NCBI GenBank assembly: GCA_964492775.1
Contig: CAZBLH010000004.1
Location: 37,104-101,103 of the forward strand
DNA from: WRDS01 sp964492775
GTDB taxonomy: Bacteria > Actinomycetota > Coriobacteriia > Anaerosomatales > PHET01
DNA length: 64,000 bases
Direction: 5' to 3'
A program made the translations under genes and the position numbers. Of the stretch, positions 1-10,135 are shown in pieces. The notes under the pieces are model-generated. The model did not search any database. It was not told the origin of the DNA and saw nothing but the letters and a program-made list of their open reading frames with translations. Numbering within the stretch: the stretch's first letter is position 1; each line of letters opens with the position of its first letter.

Positions 1-919
1 GAGCAGCGTAGGCTGCCGAGCGGTCGACCTTGGTGGGGTCCTTGCCGGAGAAGGCACCGCCGCCGTGGCGACCCATTCCGCCGTAAGTGTCGACGATGAT
101 CTTTCGTCCGGTGAGTCCGGTGTCACCCATCGGGCCGCCGATGACGAAGCGGCCGGTCGGGTTCACGAAGATCTCGGCGTTCTCGTACACGAGGCCCTCG
201 AGTTCGAAGACGGGCTTGATCACGTGCTCGATGAGGTCGGGCCGCAGCAGGTCCTCGATCTCAACGCCCTCGGCATGCTGGGTGGAGATGAGGATCTTCT
301 CGACGGACACGGGCTTCCCGTCAACATAGCGCACGGAGACCTGCGTCTTGCCGTCGGGGCGCAGGTAGTCGAGCACGTCGCCCTTTCGGACTGCCGTCAG
401 CCGCTCGGCAAGTCGGTGAGCGAGGTAGATCGGCATCGGCATGAGCGTCGAGGTCTCGTTGCACGCGTACCCGAACATCATTCCCTGGTCACCCGCGCCG
501 ATAAGGTCAAGCGGGTCGACGCCCTTGCCGTGCTGGACCTCGAAGGACTCGTCCACTCCCTGCGCGATATCCGGGCTCTGCTCGTGCACGCCGAGGACAA
601 CGCCGCAGGTCGAGGCGTCGAACCCGTACTTGGCGCGCGTGTAGCCGATCTCGGCGACAACCTTGCGCACAATCGAAGGGATGTCGACGTAGGCGTGAGT
701 GCGGATCTCACCGCCGACGACAATCAGGCCGGTCGTAGTGAAGCACTCACAGGCGCAGCGCACGTATTCCGGCGACGCACCCGGGAAGCCCGACTCGGCA
801 AGCTCGGCCTCACGCGCGATGATCGCGTCAAGCACCGCGTCGGAGATGGCATCGCACATCTTGTCGGGGTGGCCTTCGGTCACCGACTCTGAGGTGAACA
901 GGTAATCTCGCTCGCTCAC
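1..919 (-). CDS. metK: S-adenosylmethionine synthetase, 3' end cut by window edge
   Basis: Makes S-adenosylmethionine from methionine and ATP in the cytoplasm. Reading leftward from a GTG at 919, the N-terminus contains [12 protein letters not shown], the family's first signature, and the part near the left edge contains GGGAFSGKD, the glycine-rich phosphate-binding signature. About 306 codons are present of an expected 390 or so, and the C-terminus lies beyond base 1. A purine-rich AGGAGAAG stretch stands just upstream of the GTG. The gene lies behind a SAM-I riboswitch and terminator, so it is expected to be switched off when SAM is abundant. Confidence 0.96.
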   Translation of the reverse strand, partial: MSERDYLFTSESVTEGHPDKMCDAISDAVLDAIIAREAELAESGFPGASPEYVRCACECFTTTGLIVVGGEIRTHAYVDIPSIVRKVVAEIGYTRAKYGFDASTCGVVLGVHEQSPDIAQGVDESFEVQHGKGVDPLDLIGAGDQGMMFGYACNETSTLMPMPIYLAHRLAERLTAVRKGDVLDYLRPDGKTQVSVRYVDGKPVSVEKILISTQHAEGVEIEDLLRPDLIEHVIKPVFELEGLVYENAEIFVNPTGRFVIGGPMGDTGLTGRKIIVDTYGGMGRHGGGAFSGKDPTKVDRSAAYAA

Positions 920-974
920 GTCTTCTCCTATCTTCGTCACGGCCGCGATTCGGCACCGCTGCCGACTTGTCCCG

Positions 975-1005
975 AAAACACAAAACCCTCTCCTGGCAGA
1001 GAGGG
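975..1005 (-). terminator. Intrinsic terminator of the SAM-I riboswitch expression platform
   Basis: On the minus strand CCCTCTC and GAGAGGG form a 7-bp stem around a 6-nt loop, followed at once by a U-rich tract (TTTTGTGTTTT). It lies between the SAM aptamer and the metK start, the usual position for a SAM-induced terminator. Confidence 0.9.
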
Positions 1006-1044
1006 CTTCACTTCGCAGGCATGACGCACACCGCGACTTCTTCC

Positions 1045-1178
1045 CTCATCTTCCAGGCGAAATGCCTGCCGAGATGTGGCACCGTGCGCTTCTTTCAGCG
1101 TCGGTTGCCGGGGCGTCATAGGGCTCGGTCCCTCGACCCGCTGCAGTCCGCCGGGAAGACAGACCACCTCTAGATGAG
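1045..1178 (-). promoter_or_regulatory. SAM-I (S-box) riboswitch upstream of metK
   Basis: The minus strand carries the conserved S-box elements in order: AGAGGTGG, GAGGGACC, GCCCTATGA, CCCCGGCAACC, CGGTGCCA and GGAAGATGAG. P1 is formed by CTCATC (1178-1173) and GATGAG (1050-1045). It is followed by an intrinsic terminator and metK, so SAM binding should stop transcription. Unusually, about 28 nt separate AGAGGTGG from GAGGGACC, which are adjacent in the usual consensus. Confidence 0.92.
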
Positions 1179-1274
1179 CACGCACACGATATCACCTGAA
1201 CAGACTTCGCGCCAACCAAGCAGCCCGTGTCGGGTACAATTCTCACTGTGACCACTACAGAAAGGAGCGGCTCC

Positions 1275-1775
1275 TTGCCGTCCGAACCTGCCGAGAAGAA
1301 CGAATCGCTTCGCGAGACGATTGAGGCCAAGCGCGAGAGGCGTATCGACCACGCCGCTACACTGCTTGAGGTAGCGGTCGGCTGGGCTGAGACCGTGGTC
1401 GCGCTTGTGCTTGCCATCGTGATTGTCTGCACCGTGGTCCTCGTCATCGGTGCCACCATCGAGCTCATTCGTGATCTGTTTGGCGCTGGTGCTCGAGAGC
1501 AGGTGAGCGCCCTCATCAAGACTGTGCTCGACACCTTCATCATCATTGAGCTCTTCCGGATCACGATCGCGTACGTGCGACACCACGAAGTCATCCATAC
1601 CGTTCTTGAGACCGCGTTGGTGGTCGCCGCCAGGGAAATCGTCGTGATCGAGGCCGGCGCGAATGAGCCTCTCGCGGCGGCCGCCGTTGGTGGCACCCTG
1701 CTCGCGGTCGGCGTGACCTGGTACCTACTCAGACGAGGCATCTCGCTGGTCGGCGACGAGGAGCAACACGACTGA
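1275..1775 (+). CDS. PsiE-like small membrane protein
   Basis: A 166-residue protein with a charged N-terminus (about 30 residues, rich in Glu/Lys/Arg) followed by about four hydrophobic segments. Its layout resembles the phosphate-starvation-inducible PsiE family: a first helix with AETVVALVLAIVI, a region with TVLDTFIIIELFR, then HEVIHTVLETALVVAAREI. I chose the TTG at 1275 because AAAGGAG sits 7 nt upstream. In-frame GTGs at 1227 and 1248 are alternatives, and a TACAAT -10-like box at 1235-1240 would put the mRNA start near 1248. Function in this family is poorly known. It is divergent from metK and followed by gltX. Confidence 0.75.
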   Translation: MPSEPAEKNESLRETIEAKRERRIDHAATLLEVAVGWAETVVALVLAIVIVCTVVLVIGATIELIRDLFGAGAREQVSALIKTVLDTFIIIELFRITIAYVRHHEVIHTVLETALVVAAREIVVIEAGANEPLAAAAVGGTLLAVGVTWYLLRRGISLVGDEEQHD

Positions 1776-1836
1776 CATCGGAAGCCCCCGGCGCTCTCCG
1801 TCCCACACCACCCACTACTCACAAGGAGCCTACGCT

Positions 1837-3300
1837 GTGCCCGTGACACCTCGCGTCCGCTTCGCCCCCTCGCCGACCGGAACCCTGCACGTTGGCGGCG
1901 CCCGCACCGCCATCTACAACTGGGCGTTCGCTCGGCGCAACGGCGGCGTCTTCATCCTCCGCATCGACGACACCGACCCGGAACGCTCAACCGCCGAGAA
2001 CACCGCGCAGATCCTGAGGTCGCTCCGGTGGCTTGGGCTCGACTGGGACGAGGGTCCGGAGGCAGATGGCGATCATGGCCCGTACTTCCAGACCCAGCGC
2101 GCCGACAAGTACTCGGCTGCACTCGAGGTGATGCGCGCGAACGGCTCCGCGTACCCCTGCTTCTGCTCGGCCGAGGATCTTGCAGCCAAGCGAGAGGCTG
2201 CGCGCACGTCCGGAGGCGGGTCCGCAGGCTATGACCGGACTTGCCGAACGATCGACCCGACCGAAGCGCAGGCACGCATCGCCGCCGGACAGCCGCACGT
2301 CTGGCGCCTGAAGGTGCCGCTCGACCGCGGCCCTGTCGTCGTGGACGACTCCGTGCGTGGCTTGACCGAGTTCCCGATCGAGGCGATGGACGACTTCGTG
2401 CTCGTGCGCTCGGACGGCAGTCCCACGTACAATTTCGCTACCGTCGTCGATGACGCCGACATGGAGATCACGCACGTCATCCGCGGTGACGACCACCTCA
2501 CCAACACTCCGCGCCAGACACTCGTCTTCGAGGCGCTCGGCTACACTGTCCCTCGGTTCGCGCACCTCTCGATGATCTGGGGACCCGACGGCAAGAAGCT
2601 TTCCAAGCGCCACGGCGCGACCTCGGTAGAGGCCTACGACGAGATGGGCTACCTGCCGGAGGCTCTCCTGAACTACCTCGCGCTTCTCGGCTGGTCGCTC
2701 GACGGGGAGACCACGATCGTCTCGGCCGAGACCCTCAAGGCAAACTTCTCGCTCGACAGGATCAGCAAGAACCCCGCGATCTTCGACGCCGAGAAGCTCG
2801 AGTGGATGAACGGCGCCTACATCCGCGATATGACACCTGCCGAACTCGCCGCGCGCATGCTGCCTTGGCTGGAGCGGGCCGGGCTGACGGACGCCGCGGA
2901 CTTCAGCGAGCGTCGCGAGTGGTTCGAGCGACTCGCACCGCTCGTCTCCGAGCGGCTCAAGCGCATGGACGAGGTCGCCGAGAAGGTCGCCTTCCTCTTC
3001 GCCGATCCCGAGGTCGATGAGTCCGCGCGCGAGAAAGTGCTCGCCAAAGAGGGTGCGCGGACTGCACTCAACGCAGCGGCATCGGTACTGGCCGAGTGCG
3101 ACTGGAACGCCGCTGCTATCGAGGAAGCGCTGCGCACCGTGCCCGAGACCACCGGTCTGAAGCCGAGAGTCGCATTCCAGGCGCTCCGCGTGGCAATCAC
3201 AGGCTCGACCGTCTCGCCCCCGCTCTTCGAGTCGCTGGAGCTGCTCGGCAGGGAACGTTCGCTCAAGCGAATCGAGTGCGCAAAGGCGTATGCGGCGTAG
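1837..3300 (+). CDS. gltX: Glutamyl-tRNA synthetase
   Basis: Class I aminoacyl-tRNA synthetase that charges tRNA-Glu with glutamate. The 487-residue length is normal. The HIGH-type signature appears as APSPTGTLHVGG near the N-terminus and the KMSKS-type loop as KKLSKRHG near residue 250. The GTG start at 1837 is preceded by AAGGAG with 8 nt spacing. A separate glnS lies downstream, so this enzyme is probably the discriminating type and need not mischarge tRNA-Gln; that is inference from the gene pair. The two tRNA genes it and GlnRS would charge lie directly after it. Confidence 0.97.
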   Translation: MPVTPRVRFAPSPTGTLHVGGARTAIYNWAFARRNGGVFILRIDDTDPERSTAENTAQILRSLRWLGLDWDEGPEADGDHGPYFQTQRADKYSAALEVMRANGSAYPCFCSAEDLAAKREAARTSGGGSAGYDRTCRTIDPTEAQARIAAGQPHVWRLKVPLDRGPVVVDDSVRGLTEFPIEAMDDFVLVRSDGSPTYNFATVVDDADMEITHVIRGDDHLTNTPRQTLVFEALGYTVPRFAHLSMIWGPDGKKLSKRHGATSVEAYDEMGYLPEALLNYLALLGWSLDGETTIVSAETLKANFSLDRISKNPAIFDAEKLEWMNGAYIRDMTPAELAARMLPWLERAGLTDAADFSERREWFERLAPLVSERLKRMDEVAEKVAFLFADPEVDESAREKVLAKEGARTALNAAASVLAECDWNAAAIEEALRTVPETTGLKPRVAFQALRVAITGSTVSPPLFESLELLGRERSLKRIECAKAYAA

Positions 3301-3382
3301 GCGCAACCGCGTCGCGAGGGTCGCGTGAGAACGTCGCTCGCCGAGCAGCAAACGTGGCGACTACGCTTCCTCGCATTGCAGG

Positions 3383-3411
3383 TTGACATAGCATGAAACC
3401 GCCGCTAGGAT
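3383..3411 (+). promoter_or_regulatory. Sigma-70-type promoter for the tRNA-Gln/tRNA-Glu pair
   Basis: TTGACA (3383-3388) and TAGGAT (3406-3411) are separated by exactly 17 nt, which puts the transcription start near 3418, about 27 nt before the tRNA-Gln gene. The -35 is a perfect consensus match. Confidence 0.8.
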
Positions 3412-3444
3412 ACGTTTTCGCGCCTCCCGAGGCGCCAGAGGTAC

Positions 3445-3520
3445 AGGGGTATGGTGTAACTGGCAACACGTCGGATTCTGGTTCCGAAGAGTCTAGGTTC
3501 GAGCCCTAGTACCCCTGCCA
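3445..3520 (+). tRNA. tRNA-Gln (anticodon CTG)
   Basis: The cloverleaf is complete. The acceptor stem AGGGGTA pairs with TACCCCT, the anticodon stem TCGGA/TCCGA encloses loop TTCTGGT with anticodon CTG (reads CAG), the T arm is CTAGG/CCTAG around TTCGAGC, and CCA is encoded. The tRNA-Glu gene begins 5 nt downstream. Confidence 0.95.
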
Positions 3521-3525
3521 GGCGT

Positions 3526-3602
3526 GGCCCGTTCGTCTAGTGGACTAGGACACCGCCCTCTCAAGGCGGAGATCACGGGTTCGAATCCCGTACGGGCTAC
3601 CA
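3526..3602 (+). tRNA. tRNA-Glu (anticodon CTC)
   Basis: The acceptor stem GGCCCGT pairs with ACGGGCT (a G-U pair at position 1-72). The anticodon stem CCGCC/GGCGG encloses CTCTCAA with anticodon CTC (reads GAG). The T arm is CGGG(T)TTCGAATCCCG-like and CCA is encoded. It shares the upstream promoter with tRNA-Gln. Confidence 0.95.
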
Positions 3603-3617
3603 AGATTTCTCGCAGGT

Positions 3618-3650
3618 CAGAGGCCACAGAGCTTCTGGCCTGTTTCTTTC
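3618..3650 (+). terminator. Probable intrinsic terminator after the tRNA pair
   Basis: AGGCCA (3621-3626) and TGGCCT (3636-3641) form a stem with a 9-nt loop, followed by GTTTCTTTC. It lies between tRNA-Glu and glnS. Confidence 0.65.
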
Positions 3651-3762
3651 CTGACGGCTACCGGGGGCGCTCGTGTCCCATCTTGGGCACATGTGGGTCC
3701 CGACTCAGGACCCATCCCTGACCTCCCGTCTCCGCCGCCCCCGCGTGATATCCTCTTGCGTT

Positions 3763-5457
<1,695 letters not shown>

Positions 5458-5528
5458 CGTCCGGGTCTTGCAGCACGGTTCGCGCTGATCGCACAGCGTG
5501 GAGCGGTATTCGCTGTTATCATCAGTGG

Positions 5529-5881
5529 TGGAGTGGGCCAGACGGCCGCGCGTGCCTCAGGGTACGTGAGGAAAGTCGGGGCTCCGCAGGGCAGGGTGCC
5601 TGCTAACGGCAGGGCGCGGCGACGCGACGGAAAGTGCCACAGAAAAGAAGACTCCCCCTCTGCCGCGAGGCGGCGGGAGAAAAGCTGAAACGGTGCGGTA
5701 AGAGCGCACCAGCGTCACGGCAACGTGGCGGCTTGGCAAACCCCACCCGGAGCAAGGGCGAATAGGAGCGGCTAAGACTGGCCCGGTCGACGCTCGGGTA
5801 CGCCCGCACGAGGCCGTCGGCGACGGCGGTCCCAGATAAATGGTCGTCCAAGACAGAACCCCGCTTATCGGCCCACTCCAC
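5529..5881 (+). ncRNA. rnpB: RNase P RNA (bacterial type A)
   Basis: The catalytic RNA that removes tRNA 5' leaders. The ends pair over 10 bp: GGAGTGGGCC (5530-5539) with GGCCCACTCC (5870-5879), forming P1. Conserved core elements are present: GAGGAAAGTCGGGGCTCC near the 5' side and ACAGAACCCCGCTTATCGG near the 3' side. A TATCAT -10-like box at 5517-5522 fits a transcription start at 5529-5530. About 350 nt is the usual length. Confidence 0.95.
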
Positions 5882-5910
5882 CCGCCGCTCGGCTCATTGC
5901 CGGGCGCGCG

Positions 5911-7761
5911 CTACCACTGGAACGTGCTGCAGGTGGCTGGCGTCCGCTCATCCTTGTAGGTGCATGTCTCGAAGTAGACGCAGTCCGCGCAGGTCATCTC
6001 GGCGAGATTGATCGGCGACGGCTGATAGCCGAGCGGCTCGGGCTCCGCCTCGGGCTCGGCAGCAGGCTGCGGCTCGGGTTGCGGCGCGGAGTCGACTACC
6101 GCGCTCGGCTGCGCCTCTCTCTCGGCCTCCAGCTGCGGCACGGTCACGGTCTCTGTTTCAGCCTCAGGCTGCGGCACGATCACGAATTCGGGTTCAGCCT
6201 CGGGTTCGGGTTCAGGCTCGGGCTGCGGCTCAACCTCGGTCTCGAGCTCCGGTTCCATCACCGGAACGGGCGGCAGCCACGCCTCCTCCGTCTCCGGCTC
6301 CACTGGATCGGCCTCATGGGCTTCAATCCCGAGTGCGGTCTGAGCTACAACAACGTCGCCCTCCTGCTCCGATACCAGCACCGACTCCTCGGCGACAACG
6401 ATCTTGTACGGTTCGTACTCGGGCGCAGGTTCTGGCGTCGGCTCCAGAGCAGCTTCGGGTTCGGTCTCGATCTCCGTCTCGGGCTCAAGCTCATGCTCTA
6501 CCAGCTCCGACGCTGCCTCTGGCTCGGTGGCAGACTCCGGTTCCAGTGCTAGCTCGGCATCCAACTCCGGCTCAAGCTCGGGTTCGGACTCTGGCTCGTC
6601 TGCAACTTCAGACTCGACCTCAGCCTCCGCCTCAAGCTCATTTGCGACATCAGGCTCATTCTCAGATTCAGGTTGCGGTGCCGCTTTAGCTAGAAGGTCG
6701 AAGACAGAGATCACCCCGACCGGACTTTCCTCAGGCGCGGCGTCGGCAGACTCTTCGGCCTCAGCAGCCGTCTCGGCAGAATCGGCCTCCGGCTCAAGCG
6801 CAGGCTGCTCAGGCTCCGAGCTGGTCTCTTCGGGTGACTCGATTGCCGCTTTGGCCTCGCTGGCTTCGATTGGAGATTCCGGCGTGTCAGGATGCGGCAC
6901 CGCAACCGGATCTTCACTCGGCTCGCCAGAATCGGATCCTCGGCTGAACAGGCCCTTCACCGTCACCGGAACACGCGTCCATGGCCAGCCCTTAGGCTCA
7001 GGAACCGCATCCGGGTCCAACTCAATGATGTCATCCTGTGCGGGTTCAGGCTCGGTCTCAGGTAGCTCTGCGCATGGCGCTTCAGGCTCTGCGTTCTCCT
7101 GTGCCACCTCTCCCGGCTCGGAAGACTCCCCTTGGAACTCGGCTTCCTCCCCCTCCGACTGCGGCACCTCGTCCGATTCGCCCAGTTCGACATCCGCGTC
7201 CTCGGCTACGGCCTCCTCAGAGGGTGCCACCGCGATCGAAGTCGCATCTGAGCCTTGCAGGAAGGCCGAGACTCCAGGTTCCACGATTGCGCGGCTCGGC
7301 ACCTCATCATCCTCGGCCGCAGACTCAGACTCTTCGAGGGAGGTCTCTGGCTCAACCTCAGGCTCCGGCTCATCGGACGTCGACTCCATTTGAGCCTCGG
7401 GCTCCGCGGGAAGCGATTCAGCCTCCGGCTCGGGCTCGGGCTCGACCTCGGCCGCTGGCTCCTCGACCGGGACGTCGGCCGACACATGCTCGGATTCCTC
7501 CGAGTGTGCGGCTTCTCCTTCACCCTCGACCTCGAGCTGCGGCTCCACTTCTGCTGTGGGTTCGCCGGCCGGGGTCGGCATGAACAGCACCGGCGCGGCC
7601 TGATCGAGGTCGACCACGAAGAACTCGACAATCTCGGCGAACTCCGGAGAGGCCGCGAGACCCGACAGCATCTCAAGCGCCTCGGGGCGACTTCCGACGG
7701 TCTCCGCGGACACCAGCCGCAGCTCCCCGTCCCGTCCCTTGCCTAGCAGGAAGAATGGCAT
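5911..7761 (-). CDS. Acidic Glu/Pro-rich low-complexity protein with C-terminal Cys motif
   Basis: I do not recognise this 616-residue protein as a named family. The first 60 or so residues look folded (MPFFLLGKGRDGELRLVSAE, then a stretch resembling a small alpha/beta domain). Residues about 65 to 575 are almost entirely Glu, Pro, Ala, Ser and Val in irregular EPE/EPEAE repeats, so probably disordered and strongly negative. The last 30 residues contain C-x2-C-x5-C-x10-C (beginning CADCVYFETC), suited to binding a metal or Fe-S cluster. The start is ATG with GAGGA 8 nt upstream. The gene stands alone between rnpB and nfo. A possible role is a long tether joining two small domains; this is inference. 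Confidence 0.75.
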   Translation of the reverse strand: MPFFLLGKGRDGELRLVSAETVGSRPEALEMLSGLAASPEFAEIVEFFVVDLDQAAPVLFMPTPAGEPTAEVEPQLEVEGEGEAAHSEESEHVSADVPVEEPAAEVEPEPEPEAESLPAEPEAQMESTSDEPEPEVEPETSLEESESAAEDDEVPSRAIVEPGVSAFLQGSDATSIAVAPSEEAVAEDADVELGESDEVPQSEGEEAEFQGESSEPGEVAQENAEPEAPCAELPETEPEPAQDDIIELDPDAVPEPKGWPWTRVPVTVKGLFSRGSDSGEPSEDPVAVPHPDTPESPIEASEAKAAIESPEETSSEPEQPALEPEADSAETAAEAEESADAAPEESPVGVISVFDLLAKAAPQPESENEPDVANELEAEAEVESEVADEPESEPELEPELDAELALEPESATEPEAASELVEHELEPETEIETEPEAALEPTPEPAPEYEPYKIVVAEESVLVSEQEGDVVVAQTALGIEAHEADPVEPETEEAWLPPVPVMEPELETEVEPQPEPEPEPEAEPEFVIVPQPEAETETVTVPQLEAEREAQPSAVVDSAPQPEPQPAAEPEAEPEPLGYQPSPINLAEMTCADCVYFETCTYKDERTPATCSTFQW

Positions 7762-7873
7762 CGCTCATCCTCGCTCGTCGTTACCGTACTCAACCAGACC
7801 TAGCGGCCTGTACACACATCCTAGATACGGTATCGGGGATTCCGGTGCGCCACCTTAGAGCCTGTTTGCGCAC

Positions 7874-8740
7874 TCACCCATCGCCACACCCTTCACGAAG
7901 CCTCTTCAGGCGGTTGAGGTTCTCGGAGTCCTTGAGAGGAGGCTCGCCCGGCATCTCCGTGATTACCGACACGTGCTCGAGCTCCGGCGCACAGACCATC
8001 GCCGAGAAGCCCTCGCAGCCGATCAGCCCGTCACCGATCCATGCGTGTCTATCACGGTGGGAGCCGCGCGCGAACATAGCGTCGTTCGCGTGGATCAGTC
8101 CGAGCCGCTGGAGCCCGATGGTGGCCGCGATTTCGTCGACGGTCTCTCTCCAGCCTTCCGCAGTGTCCAGCGGCATGCCGTATGCGAAGGCGTGGCACGT
8201 GTCGAAGCATACGCCCAGCTTCTCGGGGTCCAACCCGGTCGCCTCGATAGCGGCGGCAAGCTCGGTAAACGTACTCCCGAAGCTCGAGCCACCACCGGCG
8301 GTGTTCTCGAGCAGCAAGCGGGTCCCTGCGGCCGCATCCCCAGCAAGCTCGTACGCGCGAAGAATCGTGTCGGCGGTGCGGGCAGCGGCCGCCGCAGCGT
8401 CTCCTGCGGCATCATTGCCGACGTGTGTGACGACGCCCACAGCGCCGAGCAGCCCAGCTCGCACAAGTTCGTCGGCGAGCGCATCCGTGCTCCTCGCGCG
8501 CAGGACATCATCGGCGCTGGATAGGTTGAGCAGGTATGCGGTGTGGGTGTACACCGGCCCGAACTCCCGCTCGGCGCGCAGGGCCACGAAATCGGCAGCC
8601 GCCTGCGGGTCTACCGCTTTGCCACGCCACTGTCGCGGGCTCTTGGCGAAGAACTGCAGGCACTCGGCACCCACCGAGATTGCGTAATCCAGTGCCTTCT
8701 CATAGCCCCCGGCAACAGACACATGTGCTCCGACCAGCAT
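7874..8740 (-). CDS. nfo: Endonuclease IV (AP endonuclease)
   Basis: Cleaves DNA 5' to abasic sites in base-excision repair; a Zn-dependent TIM barrel. The 288-residue protein begins MLVGAHVSVAGGYEKAL and has the family's metal-ligand regions: LLLENTAGGGS (Glu), GVCFDTCHAFA (Asp/His), LIHANDA (His) and RHAWIGDG (His). Its start is divergent from dinB with about 95 bp between them, so two DNA-repair genes share an intergenic region. Confidence 0.95.
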   Translation of the reverse strand: MLVGAHVSVAGGYEKALDYAISVGAECLQFFAKSPRQWRGKAVDPQAAADFVALRAEREFGPVYTHTAYLLNLSSADDVLRARSTDALADELVRAGLLGAVGVVTHVGNDAAGDAAAAAARTADTILRAYELAGDAAAGTRLLLENTAGGGSSFGSTFTELAAAIEATGLDPEKLGVCFDTCHAFAYGMPLDTAEGWRETVDEIAATIGLQRLGLIHANDAMFARGSHRDRHAWIGDGLIGCEGFSAMVCAPELEHVSVITEMPGEPPLKDSENLNRLKRLREGCGDG

Positions 8741-8835
8741 CTACTCTCCTTGCGCGTCGTGTATGGATGGGGCCGAGCACTTCTCGGCAAGTCCGTCCAT
8801 TCTACCGCCGAGAAGGACCGCGCTACACTCTCGAC

Positions 8836-10107
8836 ATGGACCAAAGTGCCCCACATCCCTGCGAAAGCGAGCCTTGGAAAGGCCGAGCAGTGCTCCACGT
8901 CGATCTCGACGCATTCTTCGCCGCAGTCGAGCAACTCGACCACCCGGAGTGGCGGGGCAAGCCGCTCATCGTCGGCGGGGATCCGAACAGGCGAGGTGTG
9001 GTATCGACCGCGAGCTACGAGGCACGCAAGTTCGGCGTGCGCTCCGCGATGCCCTCAGCGAGGGCTGCGCAGCTTTGCCCGGATGCCATCTGGGTCTCCG
9101 GCAACTACGGGCGCTACCGCGAGATGTCCGAGCGCGTGTTCGAGATCTTCCGCGCCGAGTCCCCGCGCGTCCAGCCCGTCTCGATAGACGAGGCGTTCAT
9201 CGACGTCACCCCCGGCGAGTACTCCCGAGAACACCCCGTGACCATCGCTCGGCGAATCAAGGAGAGGATCTCGGAGCTCGGCATCACGGGATCTGTGGGA
9301 GTCGCGACGTCAAAGACACTCGCGAAGATCGCCTCGGAGGTGAACAAACCCAACGGTCTGACGGTCGTGTGCCAAGGCGAGGAGGGCGCGTTCCTGGCAC
9401 CAAGGTCGGTGCGAGAGATGAGCGGCATCGGACCCAAGACCGCCGCGAGGCTTTCCGCGCTCGGCATCAGCACCCTTGGAGGACTCGCCGAGCTCGACGA
9501 CGAGACTGCTCGGCAGGTGCTTGGCGCACACGGACCGGAACTCATTGCACGAGCGCGCGGCACAGACCCACGGCCGGTCCACGACAACGACCCGGTCAAG
9601 TCCGTGTCGAACGAGCGCACGTTCGTTACGGACGTGCGCGACGCCGACGAACTCGAGGCTGTGGTCGGCATGCTTTCCGCCAAGGTCGGCCAGCGACTAC
9701 GCCGAAAAGGGATGGCCGGGCGAACCGTCACGGTCAAGCTGCGCTTCAGCGACTTCACCACGCGCACCGTCCGGCGAAGCCTCAACGTGCCCACCGATGA
9801 CGAACTCGCCTTCGCGCCCGTCGCGCGCGAGCTGGTCCGCAGCATCTGGACGCCGGGTGTGGGCGTGCGCCTCCTCGGCGTTGGCATCTCCGGCTTTGAC
9901 GAGCGCGCCGAGCAGCTCACGCTCATGGAGCCGGCGGCCGAGCCCACTGCCGAGAAGCCCGCGCACGCAAGACGGCGAGGCGACCTCGTGCGGGGCATCG
10001 ACGCCGTCCGAGAGCGCTTCGGCGATGACTCGGTCCGCTTCGGCCGCGATCTGTTGCACGGCGACCACATGCGCAAGGCGACCGAAACCGGTCACGACGA
10101 GGACTAG
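8836..10107 (+). CDS. dinB: DNA polymerase IV (Y-family)
   Basis: Error-prone translesion polymerase, 423 residues from the ATG at 8836. The catalytic regions are clear: HVDLDAFFAAVEQ (Asp), YEARKFGVRSAMP, and SIDEAFIDV (Asp/Glu). Helix-hairpin-helix residues (SGIGPKTAARL) and a little-finger domain follow. Near the C-terminus EQLTLM resembles the beta-clamp binding peptide. An in-frame GTG at 8890 immediately before HVDLDAFF is a shorter alternative start. The gene is convergent with the DtxR regulator. Confidence 0.95.
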   Translation: MDQSAPHPCESEPWKGRAVLHVDLDAFFAAVEQLDHPEWRGKPLIVGGDPNRRGVVSTASYEARKFGVRSAMPSARAAQLCPDAIWVSGNYGRYREMSERVFEIFRAESPRVQPVSIDEAFIDVTPGEYSREHPVTIARRIKERISELGITGSVGVATSKTLAKIASEVNKPNGLTVVCQGEEGAFLAPRSVREMSGIGPKTAARLSALGISTLGGLAELDDETARQVLGAHGPELIARARGTDPRPVHDNDPVKSVSNERTFVTDVRDADELEAVVGMLSAKVGQRLRRKGMAGRTVTVKLRFSDFTTRTVRRSLNVPTDDELAFAPVARELVRSIWTPGVGVRLLGVGISGFDERAEQLTLMEPAAEPTAEKPAHARRRGDLVRGIDAVRERFGDDSVRFGRDLLHGDHMRKATETGHDED

Positions 10108-10115
10108 GCATAGCG

Positions 10116-10130
10116 CGGGTGGTTCACCCG
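10116..10130. terminator. Short symmetric hairpin between convergent dinB and the DtxR gene
   Basis: CGGGTG and CACCCG form a 6-bp stem with a 3-nt loop in the 28-bp gap between the two stop codons. There is no T-tract on either side, so its role as a bidirectional terminator is uncertain. Confidence 0.3.
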
Positions 10131-10135
10131 GAGCC

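Noticed and set aside
1987..3351. 454-codon open frame on the minus strand
   Set aside because: Mirror frame of gltX, which is certain by motifs and ribosome site.
6404..7393. 329-codon Ser-rich open frame on the plus strand
   Set aside because: It is the antisense of the Glu/Pro-rich gene; GAG/TCG-rich codons open the opposite frames. It has no ribosome site or family likeness.
5911..7761. Repeats in this gene as a CRISPR array or minisatellite
   Set aside because: They are in-frame, irregular codon repeats (Glu/Pro/Ala), with no spacer-repeat pattern and no cas genes.
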